This document shows, one piece after another, positions 17,323 through 26,122 of a DNA stretch of 64,000 bases. The position numbers and the translations under genes were made by a program. Source of the DNA: Flavobacteriaceae bacterium CRH (lineage in GTDB: Bacteria > Bacteroidota > Bacteroidia > Flavobacteriales > Flavobacteriaceae). The number at the start of each line of letters is the position of its first letter. Position 1 is the first letter of the stretch. The stretch lies in contig LMAJ01000009.1 in NCBI GenBank assembly GCA_001507425.1, positions 90,097 to 154,096 on the forward strand. The letters are read 5' to 3'. The notes below the pieces were generated by a model, which saw only the letters and a program-made list of their open reading frames with translations, was not told the DNA's origin and did not search any database.

Positions 17323-18456
17323 TTAAAGCCTGCACTGAAATTGTATCACAAACAGTTTATTATCATAAGTTGATGTATCAGGAATATTACGATCAAAATC
17401 ATCTATTTGAAATCCCATTTCTATTCGACCCGTATAAGCTTTACCAAATTCAAGACTAATCATTGGTGTGTAAGTTTGCCGCACATTTGAACCCATTTTA
17501 AAAGTCGGATCAAAAAATTCATAACGACAGGATAATTCTAATGAAGTTAATTTTTTATAATTTACTGTATACCTTAAATTTGGCAAGAAATAAATTCCTC
17601 TCATTACATAATCGTCAAGATTTGGAGTTCTTTTAGAGACTGGCATAGAGAAATATAAATTATGATTTGTTCCTTGCTTGTATTCAATTTGCAAATCAAA
17701 AGTAAATCGATCTGTAAGTTTAAAATCGCTTGTAATATCAGCTCCTACAGCAAATACTTTTTCTTTTGAAACTTTTCCGATACCGCCATTTAATCCTAAA
17801 TTGATTTTATGTTTTTTTGATAATTCAAAAACCAATCTAGACGAATATTGTTTGCCATTATCATTATCTTTTTCCTGATTTTTTCCGTTTCCGTTTAAAA
17901 CTGAAAAGGAATAATTAAACGGGATTTTTCCAATATCAAAAGCTCCGGTTGCAGATGCTCCGATTTGAAAACTTGTCCAGCCGTTTTTTCCAAATTCGTA
18001 ATACTGATTAGAGAAGTCGAACGATTTTATAATATCTACCGGAACTAATTCTTCAATACCAAAAGCAGGACGAAATTGTCCTCCGGTTAAAGCGATATAC
18101 TTATTAAAGGTATATTTTCCATAAGCATTTTCGAGTACCTTACCTTGTGTATCTGATTTAAAATCAGCAAGGTTTACTAAAATTACAACTTCTGTAGATT
18201 CGCTTAATTTAGTATTTAAGCCAACACGCATTCTTTTTATATCAAATGAACTCTGCGTAATATCACCTGTAGAATGGTGCATTCCCAGAACATCGACATT
18301 ATTACCAAAACTTTCTAAATATCTTGCCTGCAAAAGTCCTTTAAATTGAAATTGAGGATAGTTAACATCACTTTCAGAATCGCTTGTTGTTTGGGCATTC
18401 ATAGAAAGTGAAAAAAGAAGTAAGAAAGCAACTTGTATGATTAATGATTTCTTCAT
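17323..18456 (-). CDS. OprP-like anion-selective porin
   Basis: The 377-residue protein has a signal peptide (to about NAQ, residue 22) and beta-barrel strands through to the C-terminal FVIQFQCRL. Strings such as GLLQARYLESFG, RMRVGLNTKLSESTEVVILVNL and GGQFRPAFGIEELVP are like the phosphate-selective porin O/P family. It would form an outer-membrane channel for anions. The operon partner downstream is a DASS anion symporter, consistent with uptake of organic acids rather than phosphate. A gap of about 220 bp upstream contains its promoter and the terminator of the ABC-F gene. Confidence 0.85.
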   Translation of the reverse strand: MKKSLIIQVAFLLLFSLSMNAQTTSDSESDVNYPQFQFKGLLQARYLESFGNNVDVLGMHHSTGDITQSSFDIKRMRVGLNTKLSESTEVVILVNLADFKSDTQGKVLENAYGKYTFNKYIALTGGQFRPAFGIEELVPVDIIKSFDFSNQYYEFGKNGWTSFQIGASATGAFDIGKIPFNYSFSVLNGNGKNQEKDNDNGKQYSSRLVFELSKKHKINLGLNGGIGKVSKEKVFAVGADITSDFKLTDRFTFDLQIEYKQGTNHNLYFSMPVSKRTPNLDDYVMRGIYFLPNLRYTVNYKKLTSLELSCRYEFFDPTFKMGSNVRQTYTPMISLEFGKAYTGRIEMGFQIDDFDRNIPDTSTYDNKLFVIQFQCRL

Positions 18457-18622
18457 AGACTTTATAATTAAATTAGTCTTATAACCGACGTCAAAACCAT
18501 TTTTTTACTTATAGGAAGGAAGCAAAAAAAGCTAACTGCTTATATATCAACATAAAATAGAGTGCTAATGTAAGAAAAAAGAAATAATTTAAGAGAATTT
18601 TTATCAAATATTTTTTTTGCAT

Positions 18623-18654
18623 AAAAAAAAAGCACAAGAATTAACTTGTGCTTT
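18623..18654 (-). terminator. Terminator of the ABC-F gene
   Basis: The stem aaagcacaag / cttgtgcttt has a poly-A on the plus strand side, that is a T tract for minus-strand transcription. It lies 22 bp after the ABC-F stop. Confidence 0.85.
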
Positions 18655-18676
18655 CGCCTTTATATTTGTTAGAAAA

Positions 18677-20311
18677 TTACTTTTCTATTTCTCTCATAGA
18701 ATCCATTTTCTTGTGCGCTAAGAAACCTGCAACATCTTCAAAATGTTCTTTCACACGTTTGTTTCCGAATTCAAAAACCTTCGTTGCCAATCCGTCAAGG
18801 AAATCACGATCGTGAGAAACCAGAATTAAAGTTCCGTCAAAATCACGTAAAGCATCTTTGATAATGTCTTTCGTTTTCATATCAAGGTGATTTGAAGGCT
18901 CATCCAGAATTAACAAGTTAACAGGTTCCAACAATAATTTGATCATTGCCAAACGCGTTTTTTCTCCTCCAGAAAGCACTTTTACTTTTTTGGTAATATC
19001 ATCGCCCTGAAACATGAATGCCCCAAGAATATTTTTAATTTGAGTTCTTACATCTCCAACAGCAATGTTATCAATTGTTTCAAAAATGGTAGCATTTTCA
19101 TCTAATAAAGAAGCCTGGTTTTGGGCAAAATATCCAATTTGAGAATTATGACCAATATCTACACTTCCTTCATCAATACCAATTTCTTTCATGATCGCTT
19201 TGATCATCGTCGATTTTCCTTCTCCATTTTTACCAACAAAAGCTACTTTTTGCCCTCTCTCGATTACAATATTAGCATCTTTAAAAACGACATGATCTCC
19301 GTAAGATTTTGATAAATCTTTTACTATAACAGGATATTGTCCTGAACGTGCTGCAGGCGGGAATTTTAATTTTAATGCTGAATTGTCAACTTCATCAACT
19401 TGCACAATTACCAGTTTCTCAAGCATCTTAACACGCGACTGAACGGCATCTGTTTTAGAGAAAGTTCCTTTAAAACGGTCAATAAAAGCCCTGTTGTCAG
19501 CAATCATTCTTTGTTGTTCATCGTATGCTTTTTGTTGGTGAACACGACGGTCTTTTCTAAGTTCCAGATAATGAGAATATTTCGCTTTATAATCATAGAT
19601 TCTTCCCATTGTAACTTCAATAGTACGATTCGTGATATTATCAACGAATGCTCTATCGTGCGAAATTACCACAACTGCTTTTGCTGAATTGATCAAAAAC
19701 TCTTCTAACCACTGAATACTTTCGATATCCATGTGGTTGGTTGGCTCATCCAGTAAAATTAAATCCGGTTTTTGAAGTAAGATTTTAGCCAATTCTATAC
19801 GCATTCTCCATCCTCCTGAAAATTCAGAAGTTTGACGTGTAAAGTCTTCTCTTTCAAAACCTAAACCAATTAATATTTTCTCAACTTCTGCTTCGTAGTT
19901 TACTTCTTCGATAGCATAAAATTTCTCACTTAAGTCAGAAACTCTTTCAATCAATTTCATGTAAGCATCACTTTCATAATCAGTACGAACAGTTAATTGC
20001 TCGTTGATTTCATCGATTTCAGCTTTCATACTAAAAATTTCACCAAAAGCTTTCGATGCTTCTTCCATTACAGTCGATCCGTCTTTCGTCAATAAATGCT
20101 GAGGCAAATAAGCCACAACAGCATCTTTTGGAGTCGAAATACTTCCGGTAGAAGGTTTGCTTTGACCTGCAATTATTTTTAAAAGTGTCGATTTTCCCGC
20201 ACCATTTTTACCCATAAGGGCAATTTTATCATTTTCATTGATAGCAAAAGAAACATCGCTAAATAATGTAGTTCCACCAAACTGAACCGAAATGTCGTTA
20301 ACTGTAATCAT
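18677..20311 (-). CDS. ABC-F family ATPase (ribosome-associated)
   Basis: The 544-residue soluble protein contains two ABC cassettes. Walker A motifs are GKNGAGKST (about 34) and GKNGEGKST (about 360); signatures are FSGGWRMR and LSGGEKTR; Walker B motifs are LILLDEPTNHMD and LLILDEPSNHLD. The linker between them (about 240-300) is charged and helical (YDEQQRMIADNRAFIDRFKG), the P-site tRNA interaction motif region of ABC-F factors. There are no membrane helices. It belongs to the YbiT/EttA-like group, which acts on ribosomes during translation. I cannot say whether it protects against antibiotics. Confidence 0.92.
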   Translation of the reverse strand: MITVNDISVQFGGTTLFSDVSFAINENDKIALMGKNGAGKSTLLKIIAGQSKPSTGSISTPKDAVVAYLPQHLLTKDGSTVMEEASKAFGEIFSMKAEIDEINEQLTVRTDYESDAYMKLIERVSDLSEKFYAIEEVNYEAEVEKILIGLGFEREDFTRQTSEFSGGWRMRIELAKILLQKPDLILLDEPTNHMDIESIQWLEEFLINSAKAVVVISHDRAFVDNITNRTIEVTMGRIYDYKAKYSHYLELRKDRRVHQQKAYDEQQRMIADNRAFIDRFKGTFSKTDAVQSRVKMLEKLVIVQVDEVDNSALKLKFPPAARSGQYPVIVKDLSKSYGDHVVFKDANIVIERGQKVAFVGKNGEGKSTMIKAIMKEIGIDEGSVDIGHNSQIGYFAQNQASLLDENATIFETIDNIAVGDVRTQIKNILGAFMFQGDDITKKVKVLSGGEKTRLAMIKLLLEPVNLLILDEPSNHLDMKTKDIIKDALRDFDGTLILVSHDRDFLDGLATKVFEFGNKRVKEHFEDVAGFLAHKKMDSMREIEK

Positions 20312-20406
20312 TTAGATTTTTAGATTTTAAGACTGCTTAGATTTTTAGATCTTTCAGCAAGTATTTTTTGAAAGCGCAAAGATAGATTAATTAAACAATT
20401 AGATTG

Positions 20407-20557
20407 TTAGACTTCTTAGATTTTTAGATTGTTGGATTTTAGATTAATATTAAAAAAATAAAAAAGCTTCACAAAGTATAAACTTTGCAAAGCTTTGACA
20501 ATCCAGTATCTTATTATAGTCTAAGAAGTCTAACGATCTAAAATCTAAGAAGTCTAA
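20407..20557. repeat. Intergenic inverted repeat enclosing a terminator
   Basis: The arms at 20407-20433 and 20532-20557 match as reverse complements over about 26 bp (core ttagacttcttagatttt) with one gap and one mismatch. Further degenerate copies of the word agattttta lie between 20312 and 20345. Inside, 20459-20500 forms a hairpin (aaagcttcacaaagt / actttgcaaagcttt) that can end the GlmU-like gene. No open frame is present. Confidence 0.75.
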
Positions 20558-20561
20558 AAAA

Positions 20562-21737
20562 TTAATCTTTTCTCCATTTTTTTGTTTCCTCAAAAATATG
20601 TTCTAAAATTGCAGCTTCAGTTTCGTCGAAATCTATATTTCGTCTTCCCATAACCAATTTTGCGGTTTCAAAAGCTTTTTTGGTTACATAAGTTGCAAAA
20701 CCCGCTGCACCGCCCCAGGAAAAACTCGGAACAAAATTTCTAGGAAAACCACTTCCAAAAATATTAGTGCTCACTCCTATTACAGTTCCTGTATTAAACA
20801 TTGTATTGATTCCGCATTTACTATGATCTCCCATCATCAAACCACAAAACTGAAGTCCGGTTTTAGCAAAACCTTCGGTTTCATAACTCCATAATTTTAC
20901 TTCTTCGTAGTTATTTTTCAGGTTAGAATTATTGCTGTCAGCACCAATATTACACCATTCACCTAAAACAGAATCTCCCAAAAATCCGTCATGTCCTTTG
21001 TTTGAATTCGCAAAAAGAACTGAATTTTTAACTTCGCCCCCTATTCTTGATCCTGGTCCAACCGTTGTTGCCCCGTAAACCTTTGCATTTAGTTTTACTT
21101 GTGCATTTTCGCATAAAGCAAAAGGACCGCGAATTACTGAACCTTCCATGATCTCTGAATTCTTACCTATATATATAGGTCCGGTTGAAGCGTTAAGAGT
21201 TACAAACTCTAATTTCGCCCCTTCTTCAATAAAAATATTTTCTGGCGCAATAACATTGACGCTTTTAGGAATTGGCTGTGATTTTCGATCTTCTGTCAAA
21301 TAACTAAAATCAGCACGAATGGCTGCATCATTTCTAGAGAAAATATCCCAGGTATGTTCTACAGTAAGAACATCTTCATTATATTGAATAATTTCATACG
21401 AATCAAAATCAACTTCTTCCTGATTTTCAGTTGTAAAAAAAGCAATTACATCTTCGCCTTTAAAGATTGCCTGATTTTCTTTTAAATCAGAAACCAATTC
21501 TGCCAGCGTATCATTTGGTAAATACGCCGCGTTTATCATTACGTTTTCTTCCATTTCTACCATGGGAAATTTCACTGATAAATAATCTTCGGTAATAGTT
21601 GTTATGGTTGAACCTAAACGTGCTTCCCATTTTTGGCGAATTGTCATAATCCCGACTAAGATATCAGCTACTGGCCGCGTAAATGTAAAAGGTAATAAAG
21701 CATTCCGGACGGGACCGTCAAAAAGAATGTAGTTCAT
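20562..21737 (-). CDS. GlmU-family putative sugar nucleotidyltransferase
   Basis: The 391-residue protein has an N-terminal part (about 1-150) that is a reduced nucleotidyltransferase-like domain and a C-terminal left-handed beta-helix made of hexapeptide repeats (IYIGKNSEIMEGSVI, RIGGEVKNSVLFANSNKGH, GDHSKCGINTMFNTGTVIG). It matches the Bacteroidota GlmU-related family annotated as putative sugar nucleotidyl transferases. The N-domain lacks an obvious LxxGxGTRM pyrophosphorylase loop, so it may be only an acetyltransferase or a regulator. It is likely involved in amino-sugar or UDP-GlcNAc metabolism (inference). It is monocistronic with inverted repeats on both sides. Confidence 0.85.
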   Translation of the reverse strand: MNYILFDGPVRNALLPFTFTRPVADILVGIMTIRQKWEARLGSTITTITEDYLSVKFPMVEMEENVMINAAYLPNDTLAELVSDLKENQAIFKGEDVIAFFTTENQEEVDFDSYEIIQYNEDVLTVEHTWDIFSRNDAAIRADFSYLTEDRKSQPIPKSVNVIAPENIFIEEGAKLEFVTLNASTGPIYIGKNSEIMEGSVIRGPFALCENAQVKLNAKVYGATTVGPGSRIGGEVKNSVLFANSNKGHDGFLGDSVLGEWCNIGADSNNSNLKNNYEEVKLWSYETEGFAKTGLQFCGLMMGDHSKCGINTMFNTGTVIGVSTNIFGSGFPRNFVPSFSWGGAAGFATYVTKKAFETAKLVMGRRNIDFDETEAAILEHIFEETKKWRKD

Positions 21738-21842
21738 AAAATTGATTTAATATTGTTAAAATTGATTTGGTTACCGAATTCAAAGTTACAAATATTTATG
21801 TGTTTGATTAAATTTACATTTATTACAACTAAGAAAATAATT

Positions 21843-21960
21843 AACCGCAAAGCGCGCAAAGATTTTTTTCTATCAGTTAGTAGGTTCATAAACACATCCC
21901 GAAGCTTCGGAATGCCTTTTTACAAAAACCTAATAGAAATTTTTTGCGCACTTTGCGGTT
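21843..21960. repeat. Intergenic inverted repeat of gcaaag words
   Basis: The arm aaccgcaaagcgcgcaaa (21843-21860) is matched by the reverse complement of 21943-21960 with one mismatch. In the loop at 21896-21911 there is a cccgaagcttcgg palindrome. The 287 bp gap between the GlmU-like and rpmE2 genes holds this element, a terminator and upstream control for the GlmU-like gene; no coding frame is supported. Confidence 0.75.
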
Positions 21961-21973
21961 AAATCTGAACCAT

Positions 21974-22004
21974 AAAAAAAAGCCTTCCGATTGGAAGGCT
22001 TTTG
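21974..22004 (-). terminator. Terminator of rpmE2
   Basis: The stem agccttcc-gatt-ggaaggct has a T tract on the minus-strand side. It lies directly after rpmE2. Confidence 0.85.
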
Positions 22005-22024
22005 TATAATAAAAACAGCTTTTA

Positions 22025-22276
22025 TTATTTAGCGTGTTTTGCATATTTAGTTTTGAATTTATCAATACGTCCTGCAGTATCGATAAGTTTAGATTTACCA
22101 GTATAAAAAGGGTGAGATGTTCTAGAAATCTCCATTTTTACAACTGGATACTCAACTCCGTCAACTTCAATTGTTTCTCTTGTATCTGCAGTAGATTTAG
22201 TGATAAAAACTTCGTCATTTGACATGTCTTTAAATGCAACTAATCTGTAATTTTCTGGGTGAATTCCTTTTTTCAT
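22025..22276 (-). CDS. rpmE2: 50S ribosomal protein L31, type B
   Basis: This 83-residue protein starts [19 protein letters not shown], with [23 protein letters not shown] and a basic tail, fitting type B L31. The zinc-binding Cys set of type A L31 (CxxC near residue 16) is absent, as expected for the zinc-free form. It is a ribosomal large-subunit protein. The promoter is at 22394-22422, terminator after the stop. It is monocistronic and divergent from the DUF4199 gene. Confidence 0.96.
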   Translation of the reverse strand: MKKGIHPENYRLVAFKDMSNDEVFITKSTADTRETIEVDGVEYPVVKMEISRTSHPFYTGKSKLIDTAGRIDKFKTKYAKHAK

Positions 22277-22393
22277 CTTTTCTTTTTATTTATTGTTTAG
22301 AGCATTTTTATTTTGAAGCTTTTTCATGGTTAGAAAAAGGTGTAAACAAAGGATCCTCTTTTTTGTTTAAAAATTTTAATTATTTTCAGTTTG

Positions 22394-22422
22394 CAAATTT
22401 ACAATTCTTTTTTAATCTACAA
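22394..22422 (-). promoter_or_regulatory. Promoter of rpmE2
   Basis: On the minus strand, TTG (22422-22420), 18 bp and TAAATTTG (22401-22394) fit the Bacteroidota consensus. The rpmE2 start is about 118 bp away, leaving a long leader. Confidence 0.65.
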
Positions 22423-22471
22423 ATGTTTAGCTCACTTTTTTTTAGTAAAATTCAAAAAGCTTTTTTTACGT

Positions 22472-22499
22472 TTGATTATATTGGGAATTGCTATATTTG
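22472..22499 (+). promoter_or_regulatory. Promoter of the DUF4199-glycosyltransferase operon
   Basis: TTG at 22472-22474, 17 bp and TATATTTG at 22492-22499. The first start codon is at 22527, so the leader is short. Confidence 0.6.
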
Positions 22500-22526
22500 T
22501 GGATTAATTTTAAAACATATATAAAT

Positions 22527-23045
22527 ATGATTAATGAAGTTATAAAAAAGAATGGAATTACATTTGGTATAGTTATAGGAGTTGTCGCATGCTTATCTCA
22601 GGTTATTACTTATGTAGGTGGTGAAACTTTCTATAAAAGTACACTTTATGGTATTTTCATTTCCTTATTATATTGGGGATTAAGAATATATCAGGCTATA
22701 GTAACTAAAAAACAATTAGGAAATATAATTAATTTCAAAGACAGTTTTACAACTTTGTTAATATCTACAAGTATCGGAATATTGATATCAATATTATTTA
22801 GCTATGCTTTCTATAATTTCATAGTACCCGAATTTAAACCTGAAATTAACAACTTTATGAATTCTAAACAATTAGAACTCTTTAAAGCGATGGGAAAAAC
22901 TACTTCAGAATTAAATGAATTATTAAAAAATGACAATTTTTCTATAGTCAATCTTTTAAAAGGAGGCCTTTTTTCAATAGTAATTAGTTCTATTTTCAAC
23001 TTAATTATTTCAGCAATTATAAAATCTAAACCATTACAACAATAG
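22527..23045 (+). CDS. DUF4199 membrane protein
   Basis: The 172-residue inner-membrane protein has four helices (about 12-32, 38-52, 70-96 and 145-165) and a soluble loop at about 98-140. The pattern fits DUF4199, frequent in Bacteroidota and often encoded directly before a polyprenyl-type glycosyltransferase, as here: its TAG stop shares a G with the GTG start of the next gene. It may assist lipid-linked sugar transfer (inference). I start at ATG 22527, after the promoter; an earlier in-frame start would lie inside the promoter. Confidence 0.8.
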   Translation: MINEVIKKNGITFGIVIGVVACLSQVITYVGGETFYKSTLYGIFISLLYWGLRIYQAIVTKKQLGNIINFKDSFTTLLISTSIGILISILFSYAFYNFIVPEFKPEINNFMNSKQLELFKAMGKTTSELNELLKNDNFSIVNLLKGGLFSIVISSIFNLIISAIIKSKPLQQ

Positions 23046-23992
23046 TGAATTTATCTATACTTATACCACTTCTAAACGAAGAGGAATCACTTAAAGAACT
23101 CTACACATGGGTTATTAAAGTGATGGAATCTAACAATTACTCTTATGAAATCATTTTTGTAGATGATGGCAGTACTGATGATTCCTGGAATATTATTGAA
23201 GGTTTTTCTAATGAAAATTCGAATGTTAAAGGCATTCGTTTTATGAAAAATTTCGGAAAATCTCAAGCCCTTCACGCTGGTTTTGCCAAAGCTAAAGGCG
23301 ATGTTATTATTACAATGGATGCTGATTTGCAAGACAGTCCGGACGAAATTCCGGGATTGTATGAAATGATTACGGCTGAGAAATTTGACTTGGTTTCTGG
23401 CTGGAAAAAGAAACGCTACGACTCTGTTGTAGCAAAAAACCTTCCTTCGAAATTATTCAATTGGGCAGCAAGAAAAACCTCGGGTGTTGAATTGAATGAT
23501 TTTAACTGTGGATTAAAAGCGTATAAAAATACAGTTGTAAAAAACATTGAAGTTTCGGGCGAAATGCACCGATATATTCCTGTTTTGGCAAAAAACGCCG
23601 GTTTTAATAAAATTGGAGAAAAAGTTGTAATTCATCAGGCCCGTAAATATGGTGAAACCAAATTTGGAATGGATCGTTTTATAAACGGTTTTCTGGATTT
23701 AATTACGATTTGGTTTTTATCAAGATTCGGAAAAAGACCAATGCACTTATTTGGTTTATTAGGTTCAATTATGTTTTTAATTGGTTTTTTACTGGCTTTG
23801 TATTTAGGAATAGATAAATTGTTTATTCACAAAACCAGCAGGTTAATTACAGAAAGACCACATTTTTACTTATCAATTACATCAATGATTATAGGAACGC
23901 AATTATTTTTAGCCGGATTTTTAGGCGAAATTATTTTGCGAACCAAAAGCAATGAAGCACGTTATAAAGTATCAAGAGAAGTTAATTTTTAA
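23045..23992 (+). CDS. Family 2 glycosyltransferase, polyprenyl-phosphate sugar type
   Basis: The 315-residue protein has a GT-A domain (1-230) with LSILIPLLNEEESL, the nucleotide motif IIFVDDGSTDDSW and the metal/acceptor motif TMDADLQDSPDE. Two C-terminal membrane helices follow (about 238-262 and 275-300, ending ILRTKSNEARYKV). This architecture is that of DPM1/ArnC-like enzymes, which move a hexose or amino sugar from a nucleotide to undecaprenyl phosphate at the inner membrane. The GTG start overlaps the preceding stop, showing tight coupling with DUF4199. The sugar is unknown. A hairpin terminator follows. Confidence 0.9.
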   Translation: MNLSILIPLLNEEESLKELYTWVIKVMESNNYSYEIIFVDDGSTDDSWNIIEGFSNENSNVKGIRFMKNFGKSQALHAGFAKAKGDVIITMDADLQDSPDEIPGLYEMITAEKFDLVSGWKKKRYDSVVAKNLPSKLFNWAARKTSGVELNDFNCGLKAYKNTVVKNIEVSGEMHRYIPVLAKNAGFNKIGEKVVIHQARKYGETKFGMDRFINGFLDLITIWFLSRFGKRPMHLFGLLGSIMFLIGFLLALYLGIDKLFIHKTSRLITERPHFYLSITSMIIGTQLFLAGFLGEIILRTKSNEARYKVSREVNF

Positions 23993-24014
23993 CGCAAACG
24001 CATCAAAATATACC

Positions 24015-24045
24015 ATGCTCCTGAATTATTTGGGAGCATTTTTCT
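24015..24045 (+). terminator. Terminator of the glycosyltransferase operon
   Basis: The stem atgctcc / ggagcat has a loop of about 11 bases and is followed by T5. Confidence 0.75.
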
Positions 24046-24149
24046 TGTTCTTAAGGGAACATAAAATATTTTTTTTCGATAATCATCAGAAAGCAGGATT
24101 ATTCCTTAAAAAATATTATCTTTAATTCAAACATTAAAAAAACATTTAC

Positions 24150-25877
24150 ATGAATATAGCACCTAATATTTTGAATGCTGTAAACGAATGGTTGACACCT
24201 ACATTTGATAATGAAACACAAGCGGCCGTTAAGGAATTAATGACTACGTCGCCAAAAGAACTTGAAGAAAGTTTTTATAAAAACCTTGAATTTGGAACTG
24301 GCGGTATGCGTGGCGTTATGGGCGTTGGAAACAACAGAATCAATAAATATACGCTTGGCAAAAACACACAAGGACTTTCTGATTATTTACAAGAAGTTTT
24401 TCCAAATCAACCTTTAAAAGTGGTTATTGCTTATGATTGCCGCCATAATAGTGATACTTTGGCAAAAGTTGTGGCTGATGTTTTCTCAGCTAACGGAATT
24501 CATGTTTATTTATTCTCAGATTTAAGACCAACTCCTGAATTATCTTTTGCACTTAAATATTTAGGTTGCCAATGCGGAATTGTTCTTACTGCATCGCACA
24601 ATCCGCCTGAATACAACGGGTACAAAGTCTACTGGCAAGATGGAGGGCAAATTGTTCCACCGGAAGATGCAGCCATTATTAACGTAATTGAAAATTTAGA
24701 TTACGATAAAATTAAATTCAATGCAAACGAAAGCCTGATCGAATATATCGATACTGAAATTGATAAGGCTTTTGTAAAATCGTCTATAGAAAATGCCAGT
24801 TTTAATACTCCGGCAGAAGCTAAAGATAATTTGCATATCGTGTTTACCTCATTGCACGGAACATCTATAAAATCTGTACCGGATACTTTATCGCAGGCAG
24901 GTTATAAAAATGTGCATATCGTTCCTGAACAAGCAGAACCAAACGGCGATTTTCCAACGGTAAAATCTCCAAATCCGGAAGAACCTGAAGCTTTAACAAT
25001 GGCATTGGCATTGGCAGACAAAACCAACTCTGATATTGTTGTTGGAACAGATCCTGATTGTGACCGTTTAGGAGTTGCCGTTAGAAACAACGATGGTAAA
25101 ATGATTTTGCTTAACGGAAATCAAACCATGATTTTAATGACTTCTTTTCTATTGAAACAATGGAAAAAAGCAGGCAAAATTAACGGTAAACAATTTGTAG
25201 GTTCTACTATTGTTTCAACTCCAATGATGATGGAATTGGCAACAAGCTACGGTGTTGAATGCAAAGTTGGTTTAACAGGCTTTAAATGGATTGCTAAAAT
25301 GATCAAAGATTTTCCTGAACTTGAATTTATTGGCGGCGGAGAAGAAAGTTTTGGTTTTATGGTTGGCGATGCCGTTAGAGATAAAGATGCTGTTGCCGCA
25401 ACCTTATTAATATGTGAAGTTGCCGCGCAGGCAAAAGCTGCCGGAAGCAGTGTTTATAAAGAACTTTTGCAGCTTTATGTTGAGAATGGTTTTTATAAAG
25501 AATATTTGGTTTCATTGACTAAAAAAGGAATAGAAGGTTTACAGGAAATTAATCAGATGATGATTGATTTACGTGAAAACCCTTTGAAAGAAATTAGCGG
25601 ACAACGTGTAATTATGGTTGAAGATTATCAATCATCAATTGCACTGAATTTGTTAACTGGTGAAGAATCTGCAATGGATATTCCAAAATCGAATGTATTG
25701 ATTTATTATACAGAAGATGGTTCTAAAATTTGCGCAAGACCAAGCGGAACCGAGCCGAAAATTAAATTCTACATCAGCGTTAATGCTGAATTAGAATCCG
25801 TTGAAGATTTTGATACTGCCGAAAGTTTCTTAGATCAAAAAATACAGAATATCATTACAGGAATGCAATTGAAGTAA
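24150..25877 (+). CDS. Phosphoglucomutase/phosphomannomutase
   Basis: The 575-residue enzyme is an alpha-D-phosphohexomutase. The active-site serine loop is [13 protein letters not shown] at about 147, the metal loop is [11 protein letters not shown] at about 302, the sugar-binding loop is [10 protein letters not shown] at about 402, and the phosphate-binding loop is [12 protein letters not shown] at about 535. All four domains are present, and the N-terminal GTGGMRG is typical of the PgcA-like long form. It interconverts hexose 1- and 6-phosphates, feeding UDP-glucose and cell-wall sugars. It is monocistronic and ends in a stable terminator. Confidence 0.95.
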   Translation: MNIAPNILNAVNEWLTPTFDNETQAAVKELMTTSPKELEESFYKNLEFGTGGMRGVMGVGNNRINKYTLGKNTQGLSDYLQEVFPNQPLKVVIAYDCRHNSDTLAKVVADVFSANGIHVYLFSDLRPTPELSFALKYLGCQCGIVLTASHNPPEYNGYKVYWQDGGQIVPPEDAAIINVIENLDYDKIKFNANESLIEYIDTEIDKAFVKSSIENASFNTPAEAKDNLHIVFTSLHGTSIKSVPDTLSQAGYKNVHIVPEQAEPNGDFPTVKSPNPEEPEALTMALALADKTNSDIVVGTDPDCDRLGVAVRNNDGKMILLNGNQTMILMTSFLLKQWKKAGKINGKQFVGSTIVSTPMMMELATSYGVECKVGLTGFKWIAKMIKDFPELEFIGGGEESFGFMVGDAVRDKDAVAATLLICEVAAQAKAAGSSVYKELLQLYVENGFYKEYLVSLTKKGIEGLQEINQMMIDLRENPLKEISGQRVIMVEDYQSSIALNLLTGEESAMDIPKSNVLIYYTEDGSKICARPSGTEPKIKFYISVNAELESVEDFDTAESFLDQKIQNIITGMQLK

Positions 25878-25957
25878 TAAAATGAGTGATAAACTCTTTT
25901 TAAATACATTTCAACTTTGCACACAGTGTGTTCAGGATTGAAATTATATTATATTTG

Positions 25958-26002
25958 AACTCTTATTTATATTGGAAACAATGTAAATAAGAGTTTTTTT
26001 TA
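25958..26002 (+). terminator. Terminator of the phosphohexomutase gene
   Basis: The stem aactcttattta / taaataagagtt (25958-25969 and 25984-25995) is followed by T8. Confidence 0.85.
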
Positions 26003-26122
26003 TAAAAATGAATAAAAAGAACACAAAAATAAATGAATTGGATTAATTTTGTCCAGTAAAAAATCGTCAGGAAACTGGCAAAAGACATTGCTACAGCAAA
26101 AAAAATAATATCTAAGAATATA